Assembly (NCBI GenBank): GCA_017618935.1
Contig: JAFZTG010000198.1
Span: 1 to 19,884, forward strand
DNA: 19,884 bases
Source of the DNA: Bacteroidales bacterium
GTDB taxonomy: Bacteria; Bacteroidota; Bacteroidia; Bacteroidales; UBA1715
Reading direction: 5' to 3'
The notes beneath the pieces were generated by a model. The model searched no databases. It was given only the letters and a program-made list of their open reading frames with translations, and was not told the origin of the DNA. Shown one piece after another: positions 1 to 7,484 of this stretch (position 1 is the first letter of the stretch; each line of letters starts with the position of its first letter). The position numbers were made by a program, and so were the translations under genes.

Positions 1-911
1 AAGAAAATTTTTGCGTTTTCCAGGCGTTCTTTTGCCGTAAGTAGTCGGTCTAATTCCGTTTCGTTGAGATTTCCCGTACGAAGTTTGTTCTGATCTAGTT
101 CTGCTTCGCCTACCAACAAACGGGTAGCAAGTTGTTCGCAACTCATTTCAAGAGAAAACATTGCCACGGAACGCCCATAATCCATTGCCATATTTCTCAG
201 CATGGTCAGCACAAATGCTGTTTTACCCATACCTGGACGTGCGGCAATAACAATCATGTTACCTTCCTGCCACCCCGAAGTAATGGCATCGACCTTGGTA
301 AAGCCCGTTGGCAGACCGATGATTGTTCTCTTTGCGTCGCGGGCAACGAGAACTTGGTCATAGACATTGGCAACAACGTCCTTGATGTTTTGAATAGAAC
401 GTTTCTTGAGACTTTGGTCGGTAACGGTCATGATGTTTTTTTCGGCGAAGTCCGTCAACTCCGACAATTCACATTCGGGAGAAAACGCCTTTTCGCAGAT
501 TTGAGACGAAACGCTAATCAGTTCTCGTTGGATATATTTTTCTACGAGAATTTTAGTGTGTGCCTCGACATTTGCCGACGACGAAACTTTCATCGTCAAA
601 TCCGAAATATATGCAGGACCACCAATGGTGTCTAATTCGTTTTGGGCATTGAGTTTGTCAATCACCGTCATAAGCGTAATGGGGCTTGCCTCACGGTACA
701 AACTATCCATTACTTTAAAAATAATTTGGTGCTTAGGAATGAAAAAAATCTCGGGTTTTAGGTAGTTCATTACGTCGGGAATTGCATCCTCATTAATGAG
801 CAACTGACCTAATACGGTTTCTTCCAACGATTCCGAATAGGGAGGAACTTTCCCAGCGTAATCAACGCTTACAACCACTTCTCTTGGTGGATATTTTGAA
901 TTGTTTGCCAT
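1..911 (-). CDS. dnaB: Replicative DNA helicase DnaB, N-terminal two thirds (cut by window edge)
   Basis: Hexameric 5'-3' helicase that unwinds DNA at the replication fork and recruits primase. The window holds about 303 codons from the ATG at 909-911; the C-terminal part lies beyond position 1. The N-terminal primase-interaction domain covers roughly residues 25-130, with the family opening PYSESLEETVLG. The linker region around residues 195-215 reads GLPTGFTKVDAITSGW, and the Walker A motif ARPGMGKTAF follows at about residues 224-233 (Lys230, Thr231). Walker B and the DNA-binding loops would lie outside the window. It is read in the same direction as fmt upstream, but a clear promoter and a weak terminator lie in the 97-bp gap, so it is probably its own unit. 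Identification is secure. Confidence 0.96.
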   Translation of the reverse strand, partial: MANNSKYPPREVVVSVDYAGKVPPYSESLEETVLGQLLINEDAIPDVMNYLKPEIFFIPKHQIIFKVMDSLYREASPITLMTVIDKLNAQNELDTIGGPAYISDLTMKVSSSANVEAHTKILVEKYIQRELISVSSQICEKAFSPECELSELTDFAEKNIMTVTDQSLKKRSIQNIKDVVANVYDQVLVARDAKRTIIGLPTGFTKVDAITSGWQEGNMIVIAARPGMGKTAFVLTMLRNMAMDYGRSVAMFSLEMSCEQLATRLLVGEAELDQNKLRTGNLNETELDRLLTAKERLENAKIF

Positions 912-931
912 ACATTTTTATTTTTACGACA

Positions 932-962
932 CAAAAATATGGAAGTCTTTTGTGGTCTGCAA
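932..962 (-). promoter_or_regulatory. Promoter of dnaB (TTG-N20-TATTTTTG)
   Basis: On the minus strand a TTG (960-962) is followed after exactly 20 nt by TATTTTTG (932-939). This matches the Bacteroides -33/-7 promoter pattern (TTG and TAnnTTTG). The -7 box ends 20 nt before the dnaB ATG, giving an expected leader of about 17 nt. It is one of the three best promoter matches in the window. Confidence 0.6.
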
Positions 963-966
963 CGTG

Positions 967-989
967 AAAATATAAACAACACGATGTTG
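967..989 (-). terminator. Weak candidate terminator after fmt
   Basis: On the minus strand CAACA-TCG-TGTTG (989-977) forms a 5-bp hairpin followed by the T-rich tail TTTATATTTT. It lies 22 nt past the fmt stop and just upstream of the dnaB promoter, where a terminator is expected. The stem is short and A/T-rich, so it may only be partly effective. Confidence 0.35.
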
Positions 990-1010
990 GTTGATTGTTA
1001 AAAAACAGTG

Positions 1011-1973
1011 TTAATCCACTATACACGCGTCCTCGAACGAAAATCCGTTCAAAAAGTCGTGAATGTTCATTCTGCGTTTCCCTTCTATCTGAATCTCAAT
1101 AGGTTGAATGAATCCATCTTGAGTAGTGATAGCAATGGAATTATTTTTATTAACAATGACACCAGTTGGTAGCGTGTGATTTTCTATAATACAATGTGCC
1201 ACAAAGATTTTGAACACCGAAATTGTGTTGTTTTTCTTAATTTGCGTCCACGCTCCCGGATAGGGGGAAAAACCTCGAATATGATTGTTAATGTTTTCAG
1301 TAGAATTGTTCCAGTTGATTTTGCATGTATCCTTGAAAATCTTTGGGGCAGGTTTTAGTTCCGATTCATTTTGAAACAAGGTTTTTTGGTCAATGCCTTG
1401 TGTATTGCCATTTTCCAACAATTGCAATGTTTCCAACAAAAGTAGCGAACCGCTTTCCTGTAATTTGTCGTGAAGCGTGCCGGCAGTTTCGTCGTCGGCA
1501 ATGGCAACTTCTTTTTTAAGAAGAATGTTACCTGTGTCAATCACCTCGTTTATCAAGAAACTTGTTACCCCTGTTTTTTTCTCACCGTTGATAATTGCCC
1601 AATTAATTGGCGCGGCACCACGATATTGTGGTAGGAGAGAGGCGTGGATGTTGATTGTGCCAATTTTGGGGATTTGCCATACGACTTTTGGCAACATTTT
1701 GAATGCGACCACTACAATCAAATCAATGTTCAGTGCTTGTAATTCCTGTAAAAAAACTTCGTCTTTTAACGATTCTGGTTGCAGGATTGGCAAGTTTTTC
1801 TCTTTTGCATAGACTTTTACCGCCGATTCGTTGATTTTCTTTCCACGTCCGGCAGGTTTATCTTGACCAGTTACAATGGCAACTACATTATAATTATGTT
1901 GCAACATAATTTCCAATGGGCGTACCGCAAAATCTGGGTTACCCATATAAACAATACGTAAATGGCTTGCCAT
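1011..1973 (-). CDS. fmt: Methionyl-tRNA formyltransferase
   Basis: Transfers a formyl group from 10-formyltetrahydrofolate to Met-tRNA(fMet) for translation initiation in the cytoplasm. The 320-residue length is normal. The N-terminal formyltransferase domain starts LRIVYMGNPDFAV and carries the catalytic Asn and His in INIHASLLPQYRGAAPINW (about residues 107-125). The catalytic Asp is in VIDTGNIL (about residues 143-150). The C-terminal OB-fold-like tRNA-binding domain starts near residue 210 and includes RGFSPYPGAW. The ATG lies 2 nt after the stop of the upstream kinase gene and no promoter fits in between, so it should be co-transcribed with the export genes. That pairing has no obvious functional logic. 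Confidence 0.97.
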   Translation of the reverse strand: MASHLRIVYMGNPDFAVRPLEIMLQHNYNVVAIVTGQDKPAGRGKKINESAVKVYAKEKNLPILQPESLKDEVFLQELQALNIDLIVVVAFKMLPKVVWQIPKIGTINIHASLLPQYRGAAPINWAIINGEKKTGVTSFLINEVIDTGNILLKKEVAIADDETAGTLHDKLQESGSLLLLETLQLLENGNTQGIDQKTLFQNESELKPAPKIFKDTCKINWNNSTENINNHIRGFSPYPGAWTQIKKNNTISVFKIFVAHCIIENHTLPTGVIVNKNNSIAITTQDGFIQPIEIQIEGKRRMNIHDFLNGFSFEDACIVD

Positions 1974-1975
1974 TG

Positions 1976-4408
1976 TTATGCTTTCTTAAAAATCTTTTTG
2001 TACCAAGGAACTTTCACCGTGTCTTCGTCGCTGTAATAACCGTGATTTTGCGTCTTGTCGCGATATGTTCCGTAGCCGTATCCATATCCGTAACCATATC
2101 CGTAACCGTAACCAGCATCAAGATTAACGTCGTTCAACAAGATAGACAAGTTGTTGATTTGTTGTTCTTTAGCCAAGGAGTTAGCCAATGTGATAGATTC
2201 CTTATTGGTATAATTCTGACGCATTACGAAAATGTTGCAATGAGCAAATTTTGCAATTGCGATAGTGTCGGCTACAAGTCCGATAGGAGGCGTATCGAGT
2301 ATGATATAGTCGTAACCTCTTTGCTTGCAATTATTTATGAAATCGTTGAATTCAGGGCTTTCAATCAATTCTGCAGGATTTGGCGGAATTGGACCCGCAA
2401 CAATCACGTCAAGATTTTGAATGTCGCTGTGAACGATAATGTCATCCAATGAATCACGACCAATCAAGTGGGTTGTAACGCCAATGTTGTTTGACATATT
2501 CAACATTTCAGCCAGACGAGGTTTTCGCAAGTCGAGACCGATAATAAGCACTTTTTTGTTGATGAGTGAAAGAATTGCCGCCAAGTTCAAGGCACAGAAC
2601 GATTTACCTTCACCCGAAATGGTCGAGGTGAGGGCAATGATATTGGTATCGTCGCCATGTTTTAAGAAATAAGCCAAATTCGAACGAATTGCACGGAATG
2701 ATTCCGCAATCGAAGATTTCGGTTTTGTCTTTACAGGAACCTTGTCGGAATGTTTGTTGTGAAGAATTGTTCCGATAATTGGTAACGTTGATTTACTTTC
2801 AATATCGGTTTTGTCCTTGATGGTATAATCAAAATAATTGATAAGAATGATGATACCACAAGGAATAAAGATGCCAAGGAATAATGCTACCAAAAGTAAT
2901 ATTTTCAATTGAGGGAACGATTGTTGTGCGTTTTCGGCACGGGCAGGGTCAATTATTTTTATGTCGGAAACGTTACCAGCTTTTGTTAACCCGATTTCAG
3001 CGCGCTTTTGTAGCAAAAAGCTAAATACGGTGTTGTTAACGTCAAATTGGCGTTGTATGCTGATTAATTCACGTTCGGTACTTGGTAGTTGTTGAATTTC
3101 AGTGTCAGTTTTTTCAATTTCTTTTTTTATCTCATTCAATTCCAATTTTGTTGATTCTATCAAACTATTCACGTTGTCAACTAATGACGTGATAGTTTGT
3201 TCAATCTTCATATTAACGATTTGTAAATTTGGGTTGTCGGGAGTGGCACTATACGTTAGGACTTGTTTTTCTGTGTATAATGCATTCAATTGGGTAATCA
3301 AAGACTTGAGTAATGGGTCGTCAATACCTGTAATTGACGGCATTTTTATATCTTGCATATCATCGTTTTTAATTGAACGTAATATGTAGTTATAGTATTT
3401 AAGATTTATTTCTTGTTTTGATTTGGTTTTTTCCTGCTCTTCCAGTTTCTTGTACAAAAGAGTACCTTCGTCACTCAAGTTTACAATTTTGTTATTAGAA
3501 CGGAATTTTTCAAGATTAGATTCTGCAAACATCAAAGAATCTGAGATTTGAGTCAGTTGGTCATTTATAAAAGATTCAGATTTTTGTGATGTCTCATTTT
3601 TGTCTTCCAAATCTTGTTCTATACAAACGTCAATGAGACCATTTAAGAAATCTGTCGCTTTTTCAGGTACGTTATCTTTTATCGAAAGATTTACAATAGT
3701 TCCTTTTTTTGAACTTGCCTCAACAACAAGATTTTTCTGATAAATTTTTGTTAGTTCGTTGTAGTTGTTGATGAGAAAACGAAACGCCAAGCGATTATCC
3801 TTAAATTTATCCATATCGAAATCGTCAGCCTTGCGAATAGTGAATTTGTATATAGAGTCACAATACTGTTCGCCCCATACCATTACTTGTGAAATGGTAC
3901 ATGTGTCACGTTCAATCGTTAATCGGTATTCGTCATCAGAAATGATTTTTACATCAATAAATTCTGGAGTGTATTGATTTTTATCATTATAATCTCGATA
4001 TGAGGTGTCCAAGTCAACCCAAAATGGCGACGATTTGTAAATCTCCACATCGTGGACGCGTCCGTGGTTGAAATAGGAGATTTGAAAATTTTGTTTTTCA
4101 AGAGATTTTCGAATCAATGAATAAGATTGCAAGATACCGATTTGATTGTCGATGTTTGCCTTTCCCGAAGTGCTTGCGCCAAATTCCTTTAACAGTGAGG
4201 TCATTCCACCGAGCGCGTCTTCTTTTTCTACAATAATAATTGACGATGAGGCTTCAAAAACTTTTGTAGCATATCGATTTACTAAAAAAGCTAAAACACC
4301 ACAAATGATACAAGATATCACTATCCAATACCATTTGGAAAGAATCAGCTTTACGTAAGCTAAAATATCTATATCTTCTTCTAATTCAGTGTATTGTTCG
4401 TTTGCCAT
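1976..4408 (-). CDS. Wzc-like polysaccharide co-polymerase with BY-kinase domain
   Basis: Inner-membrane protein that controls capsule or exopolysaccharide chain polymerisation and export through cycles of tyrosine autophosphorylation. A Wzz-like N-terminal domain has a first membrane segment at about residues 26-44. A long periplasmic region rich in coiled coil spans about 45-500 and ends in a GNVR-type segment (GNVSDIKIIDPA). The second membrane segment is at about 503-527. The cytoplasmic kinase has Walker A SGEGKS (Lys602), Walker A' VLIIGLDLRKP and Walker B YIILDTPP. The first Asp of Walker A' is Gly, which I recall as common in Bacteroidota homologues. The C-terminus has a (Gly-Tyr)7 tract and further tyrosines, the expected autophosphorylation cluster. 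The ATG lies 6 nt after the export lipoprotein stop, and fmt follows after 2 nt. Confidence 0.93.
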   Translation of the reverse strand: MANEQYTELEEDIDILAYVKLILSKWYWIVISCIICGVLAFLVNRYATKVFEASSSIIIVEKEDALGGMTSLLKEFGASTSGKANIDNQIGILQSYSLIRKSLEKQNFQISYFNHGRVHDVEIYKSSPFWVDLDTSYRDYNDKNQYTPEFIDVKIISDDEYRLTIERDTCTISQVMVWGEQYCDSIYKFTIRKADDFDMDKFKDNRLAFRFLINNYNELTKIYQKNLVVEASSKKGTIVNLSIKDNVPEKATDFLNGLIDVCIEQDLEDKNETSQKSESFINDQLTQISDSLMFAESNLEKFRSNNKIVNLSDEGTLLYKKLEEQEKTKSKQEINLKYYNYILRSIKNDDMQDIKMPSITGIDDPLLKSLITQLNALYTEKQVLTYSATPDNPNLQIVNMKIEQTITSLVDNVNSLIESTKLELNEIKKEIEKTDTEIQQLPSTERELISIQRQFDVNNTVFSFLLQKRAEIGLTKAGNVSDIKIIDPARAENAQQSFPQLKILLLVALFLGIFIPCGIIILINYFDYTIKDKTDIESKSTLPIIGTILHNKHSDKVPVKTKPKSSIAESFRAIRSNLAYFLKHGDDTNIIALTSTISGEGKSFCALNLAAILSLINKKVLIIGLDLRKPRLAEMLNMSNNIGVTTHLIGRDSLDDIIVHSDIQNLDVIVAGPIPPNPAELIESPEFNDFINNCKQRGYDYIILDTPPIGLVADTIAIAKFAHCNIFVMRQNYTNKESITLANSLAKEQQINNLSILLNDVNLDAGYGYGYGYGYGYGYGTYRDKTQNHGYYSDEDTVKVPWYKKIFKKA
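2069..2113 (-). repeat. (Gly-Tyr)7-Gly coding tract in the kinase tail
   Basis: Fifteen codons read as seven Gly-Tyr pairs plus a final Gly (residues 766-780), built on the 6-mer GGNTAY. Gly codons vary among GGT, GGA and GGC and Tyr codons between TAC and TAT. The tract is therefore not a perfect DNA repeat, and the peptide pattern seems to be what is kept. Tyrosine clusters in this position are the autophosphorylation sites of Wzc-type kinases. Confidence 0.9.
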
Positions 4409-4414
4409 AGTGTG

Positions 4415-5197
4415 TTATTTAAGTACAGAGTTGAAGAATGTTAATGTTGTAACCAATGTTGTCAAACCTGAGAATACGAGAGAAATTGTTGTCGTATTTA
4501 ATCGGAATGCACGGAGAGGTAGTGGCTCTACGATAACAATATCGTTTGGCAATAAATAAAAACTCTCTGTTGCAATGACATTTTCCTTGGTCAAATCAAC
4601 GCGAAATGTGATGTTTTCGTTATTGATGGTTCGTACAATTAAGATACTCTTTCTGTTTCCGTATTGCGTAATGTCACCCGCAAGGGCAAGAGCCTCAAAA
4701 AGATTGATGCTGTTACGCAATATGCTGTATGTCCCAGGACGGTTTACTTCACCCAAAACCGAGATTTTTGTGTTAAGTAGTTTGAGAATAACCGTGGCAT
4801 TTTTGAAATAACCGTTGATTTTCTCTTGCACCAGATTCTCTGCTTGGCTGATAGTCAATCCCGAAAGATTTATTGTGTCAATTACGGGTAGGCGGACGTA
4901 TCCGTTTTCATCTATAGTGTAACCTTTCAATGCTGTAGAAACTTCACCAGTGGTATTAACGCCACCGCCACCCATGTCAAGGTTGAATAAGGAACTTGTT
5001 TCTTTGTCAATGCTTAACACTTTTATATAAACCACGTCACCAGGTTGTAAAATGACACGCAAGTCGTTTTGGTTGAAAACCATCGTAGTGTCACCTTTGG
5101 GGTGATCGTTCATATAGACAAGTTTTTTCCGTGAGGTACAGTTTGAAAATAGGAGTACACCTACACAAATCAAGCAGAACAGAAAACGTTTCTTCAT
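4415..5197 (-). CDS. Polysaccharide export lipoprotein, Wza-like
   Basis: Outer-membrane export protein that would form, with the kinase next to it, the trans-envelope path for an exopolysaccharide or capsule. The chosen ATG gives 260 residues starting MKKRFLFCLICVGVLLFSNC, a lipoprotein signal with the lipidated Cys20. An in-frame upstream ATG at 5266 would add 23 residues in front of the signal and lies upstream of the predicted transcript start, so it was rejected. A poly-export domain (LQPGDVVYIKV...GYVRLPVIDTINLSGLT) is followed by an SLBB domain (ISVLGEVNRPGTY). A hydrophobic C-terminal segment at about 236-256 may be the membrane-spanning helix seen in Wza. It is first in the operon, with a leader of about 63 nt. 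Confidence 0.9.
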   Translation of the reverse strand: MKKRFLFCLICVGVLLFSNCTSRKKLVYMNDHPKGDTTMVFNQNDLRVILQPGDVVYIKVLSIDKETSSLFNLDMGGGGVNTTGEVSTALKGYTIDENGYVRLPVIDTINLSGLTISQAENLVQEKINGYFKNATVILKLLNTKISVLGEVNRPGTYSILRNSINLFEALALAGDITQYGNRKSILIVRTINNENITFRVDLTKENVIATESFYLLPNDIVIVEPLPLRAFRLNTTTISLVFSGLTTLVTTLTFFNSVLK

Positions 5198-5214
5198 TTC
5201 AAGTATTTTGTTAG

Positions 5215-5250
5215 TGAATGAATGGAAATTGTCGAGACATTCTTCATTCA
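5215..5250 (-). promoter_or_regulatory. Possible leader hairpin of the export operon
   Basis: Within the predicted leader, TGAATGAA (5250-5243 on the minus strand) can pair with TTCATTCA (5222-5215), an 8-bp stem. The 20-nt loop contains a further TGTC/GACA inverted repeat (5230-5239). Structured leaders in capsule operons can regulate elongation or translation, but no regulatory link is visible here and the arms are A/T-rich. Confidence 0.3.
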
Positions 5251-5263
5251 TTTTTGTTTTGGG

Positions 5264-5271
5264 CAAAGATA
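5264..5271 (-). promoter_or_regulatory. Promoter -7 box of the export-kinase-fmt operon
   Basis: TATCTTTG on the minus strand matches TAnnTTTG exactly. No good -33 TTG is found at the usual 20-nt spacing. Transcription would begin near 5260, downstream of the ATG at 5266 and upstream of the lipoprotein start at 5197. Confidence 0.4.
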
Positions 5272-5358
5272 GTGTTTTTTCCTATTATTACTTTATTATT
5301 ATAGAATGTTTTTGTGGTGAGAAAAATGTTTTTGTTAATAACTTTTTTGGCAAGATTC

Positions 5359-5389
5359 TTGACAAGGGGAGTATGATGTTGTAATTTTA
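5359..5389 (+). promoter_or_regulatory. Promoter of the small ORF (TTG-N20-TAATTTTA)
   Basis: A TTG (5359-5361) stands exactly 20 nt before TAATTTTA (5382-5389), which differs from TAnnTTTG only in the last base. The predicted transcript start near 5393 is about 18 nt before the ATG at 5411, like the spacing of other genes in the window. Confidence 0.5.
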
Positions 5390-5410
5390 TGAACGAATAA
5401 AATTTATTTT

Positions 5411-5569
5411 ATGCTAAATTATTGTTATGAAATATTATCGAAAATGAGTTTCGATAGAGAGCTCTTCCAAAAAGAGTTGAAGAAGTGTATTGGCTATCTA
5501 AATCAAAGTGACGCCGAAATTCTTCGGGATTGGGTTAATGAGAAATTTAAGGATTTAGTAGCAGCCTAA
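5411..5569 (+). CDS. Small hypothetical protein, 52 residues
   Basis: I do not recognise this protein. From the ATG at 5411 it starts MLNYCYEILSK; an internal ATG at 5444 (MSFDRELFQKELKKC) would give 41 residues. It is rich in charged residues (KELKK, DAEILRDW, NEKFKD), looks mostly helical, has two cysteines and no signal peptide or membrane segment, so it is probably cytoplasmic. Three things support a real gene: a promoter at the right distance, a strong terminator starting 7 nt after the stop, and codon use like its neighbours. Transcribed alone it would be about 210 nt long. The alternative is a small RNA: the transcript can form small local hairpins such as CCGAA-ATTC-TTCGG (5514-5527). 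Conservation across relatives would decide. Confidence 0.55.
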   Translation: MLNYCYEILSKMSFDRELFQKELKKCIGYLNQSDAEILRDWVNEKFKDLVAA

Positions 5570-5576
5570 AGCGACA

Positions 5577-5602
5577 GGGAGCAATAAAATGCTCCCTTTT
5601 TT
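5577..5602 (+). terminator. Intrinsic terminator of the small gene
   Basis: GGGAGCA (5577-5583), a 6-nt loop ATAAAA, then TGCTCCC (5590-5596) and six T (5597-5602). The stem is perfect over 7 bp and extends to 8 with A5576-T5597. It is a typical rho-independent terminator reading rightward and separates the small gene from the sugar kinase. Confidence 0.85.
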
Positions 5603-5634
5603 ATGCTTTTTATTCAACAAGAATTAAAAAAGTA

Positions 5635-5642
5635 TATTTTTG
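5635..5642 (+). promoter_or_regulatory. Promoter -7 box of the sugar kinase gene
   Basis: TATTTTTG matches TAnnTTTG and ends 18 nt before the ATG at 5661. The -33 region is not convincing. The expected leader is about 15 nt. Confidence 0.4.
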
Positions 5643-5660
5643 AAAAAATGATATTTAGCA

Positions 5661-6575
5661 ATGATTTACACAGTTGGAGAAACGGTTATTGATTTGATTT
5701 TCAAGAATATGCAGCCGCAAGCGGCGAAAGTTGGCGGCTCGGCATTGAACACGTCGGTGAGTTTGGGGCGGCTTGGTAACGAGGTGGCTTTCATTTCGGA
5801 AATTGGCTCTGATGAATTGGGGGAGTGGTGTCTGTCTTTTTTGAATGAAAATGGCGTGAAAACGTCTTATTTAATCGAATACGACGATAAGAAAACCTCG
5901 TTGGCATTGGCGTTTCTCAACGAAAACAACGACGCAAAATATCAGTTTTATAAGGAATTTTCGTCTCCGATGCCCGAAATTTCTGTTCCGTTTCAATCAT
6001 CGGACATTATCTTGTTTTCATCTTCGTTTGCCATAAACTCACGTGTGAGAAAAAGTGTTGCAAGTGTTTTGCGTTGTGCAAATTCTCAACACGCATTACT
6101 TATGTACGATCCCAATATGCGTAAGCCGTTGGATAAAGAATCGGAGGCGTATTCGTTTGTTTGTGAAAATTGTAACTATGCCGACATTGTGCATTTTTCC
6201 GACGAGGATGCTCAGGCAATATTTGGCACAAGCGACGTGAATGAGGTGTTTTCCGAGTTGAAAAAAGCAAACGTAAAAGTGCTGGTTTTTACACAAAATA
6301 AGAATGATGTGATTGTTAAAACACATAAGGATACGCTTTTTTATAATGTTCCTCAAATCACGCCTGTGAGTACGATAGGTGCTGGCGACACGTTTAATGC
6401 AGGTTTATTGCATTGCTTATCAGTGAAGCATGTTACCAAGGGTGATTTGGATGTTCTTTCTTCTGATTTCTTCGATGAGGCGATTCCGTTTGCTATCGCG
6501 TGTGCAGGAAACGTGTGTCAGTCAATCGATAATTATGTTGACGTGCAGTTTGCCGCTCGTGTTACTCGTAAATAG
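5661..6575 (+). CDS. PfkB-family carbohydrate kinase, probably fructokinase-like
   Basis: Cytoplasmic kinase that would phosphorylate a sugar with ATP. The 304-residue length is normal for the ribokinase/PfkB fold. The N-terminus MIYTVGETVIDLIF and the Gly-rich GGSALNTSVSLGRLGNEV (first signature, about residues 25-42) form the sugar-binding region. The second signature, STIGAGDTFNAGLL (about residues 236-249), carries the catalytic Asp and anion hole. The GETVID opening resembles fructokinases more than ribokinases, but the substrate cannot be read from sequence. The gene is not in a sugar-utilisation operon: it follows a terminator and its 3' end overlaps the convergent gene by 14 bp. Confidence 0.88.
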   Translation: MIYTVGETVIDLIFKNMQPQAAKVGGSALNTSVSLGRLGNEVAFISEIGSDELGEWCLSFLNENGVKTSYLIEYDDKKTSLALAFLNENNDAKYQFYKEFSSPMPEISVPFQSSDIILFSSSFAINSRVRKSVASVLRCANSQHALLMYDPNMRKPLDKESEAYSFVCENCNYADIVHFSDEDAQAIFGTSDVNEVFSELKKANVKVLVFTQNKNDVIVKTHKDTLFYNVPQITPVSTIGAGDTFNAGLLHCLSVKHVTKGDLDVLSSDFFDEAIPFAIACAGNVCQSIDNYVDVQFAARVTRK

Positions 6576-7458
6576 GCACGTATCGTCGTAGTCGTACTTT
6601 TGTTCCTCCTTCGCTGTATTGGATTTCGTCGAACTGGAATCTGCTGATTAAAATTCCTCGTCCGTGGAGTCTGTTGCATTCCGATTCTTTTGCAAGACTC
6701 GAAATTTCACAAAGGTTGAAACCACATCCTTCGTCTTTTATGAACCACTCGTCGTATTCGGGTTCTTGGTGAAATGTGATTGTGATGTTTTTGTCTTTGT
6801 ATAGTTCATTTGCCTGTCTTTGTTCTAAAAGCGACTCAAAAGTTCCGTTCAAAATGGCGGCTGATTTCTCCTCGAACGAAATATTGAGGTTTCCGTGTTC
6901 TATCGCATTGATAATCAGTTCTTCAAGTCCCGTGCGAAGTTCTGTTTTTACATCTTTAAAAGCGGGATTCGCTTTTTCTAATAGTTCGTCAACGACTTGT
7001 GCGATCCCCGATATGGTATTGTTTGTTGTAAGAGAAAAAGACAGTGGTTTTTCAATGGTGTTTTGTACTTTTTTTTGTGGTCTGGATTTTAATATATATT
7101 CATATCTTTTTAGATAATTTGCTAAATCATGCGTTTCCAAAGGAAGAATAATATAGTTACTTATGCCATATCTCATTGCGTTAAAAATGGTGGCTGAGTC
7201 ATTTTCGTTAATGACGATATTGAGAATGGTTTGCGGTTTTATTTGTCGTATTTTCTTGAATAGTGCACCGTTGTCATTTTCAACGAGTTGCATTTCGCAA
7301 AGCACTATGTCTGGTAGGAAACTAGGCAGAATCTCGACTGCTTGTTCGCACGAGGTAAGGCATTTATAATTGAAATTTGTATTGAGAACGGCATTAGTCA
7401 ATGGAGAGGTGATATTTTTCTCCTTACTGATTATCAGTATTTTAAAAGATTGATTCAT
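6562..7458 (-). CDS. Degenerate receiver domain fused to RsbW-like ATPase domain
   Basis: A predicted cytoplasmic signalling protein of 298 residues. Residues 5-125 resemble a response-regulator receiver, but the acidic pair is Ser11-Lys12 (ILIISKEK). The phosphoacceptor position is Glu55 (PDIVLCEMQL), and the conserved Thr and Lys are missing (YIILPLE). Residues about 160-295 form a GHKL ATPase of the anti-sigma/RsbW type: N box ELIINAIEHGNL, G1 box KDEGCGF and G2 box HGRGILIS. There is no His-containing dimerisation domain, so it is not a classical histidine kinase. The ATG at 7458 was chosen because a -7 box lies just upstream; an in-frame ATG at 7542 lies upstream of that promoter. The target is unknown, and no sigma factor or antagonist gene is adjacent. 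Confidence 0.82.
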   Translation of the reverse strand: MNQSFKILIISKEKNITSPLTNAVLNTNFNYKCLTSCEQAVEILPSFLPDIVLCEMQLVENDNGALFKKIRQIKPQTILNIVINENDSATIFNAMRYGISNYIILPLETHDLANYLKRYEYILKSRPQKKVQNTIEKPLSFSLTTNNTISGIAQVVDELLEKANPAFKDVKTELRTGLEELIINAIEHGNLNISFEEKSAAILNGTFESLLEQRQANELYKDKNITITFHQEPEYDEWFIKDEGCGFNLCEISSLAKESECNRLHGRGILISRFQFDEIQYSEGGTKVRLRRYVPIYE

Positions 7459-7476
7459 ACCGTTGATTTGATTTTT

Positions 7477-7484
7477 CAAATATA
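7477..7484 (-). promoter_or_regulatory. Promoter -7 box of the receiver/ATPase gene
   Basis: TATATTTG on the minus strand matches TAnnTTTG and ends 18 nt before the ATG at 7458. No clear -33 element is seen. Confidence 0.4.

Noticed and set aside
132..635. Long open frame on the plus strand at the left end
   Set aside because: It lies antisense to dnaB, whose frame carries unmistakable helicase motifs. The plus-strand product is Cys/His-rich with no recognisable domain, as expected of a shadow frame.
5198..5266. Longer start for the export lipoprotein at 5266
   Set aside because: It would place 23 polar residues before the lipoprotein signal and begins upstream of the predicted transcript start.
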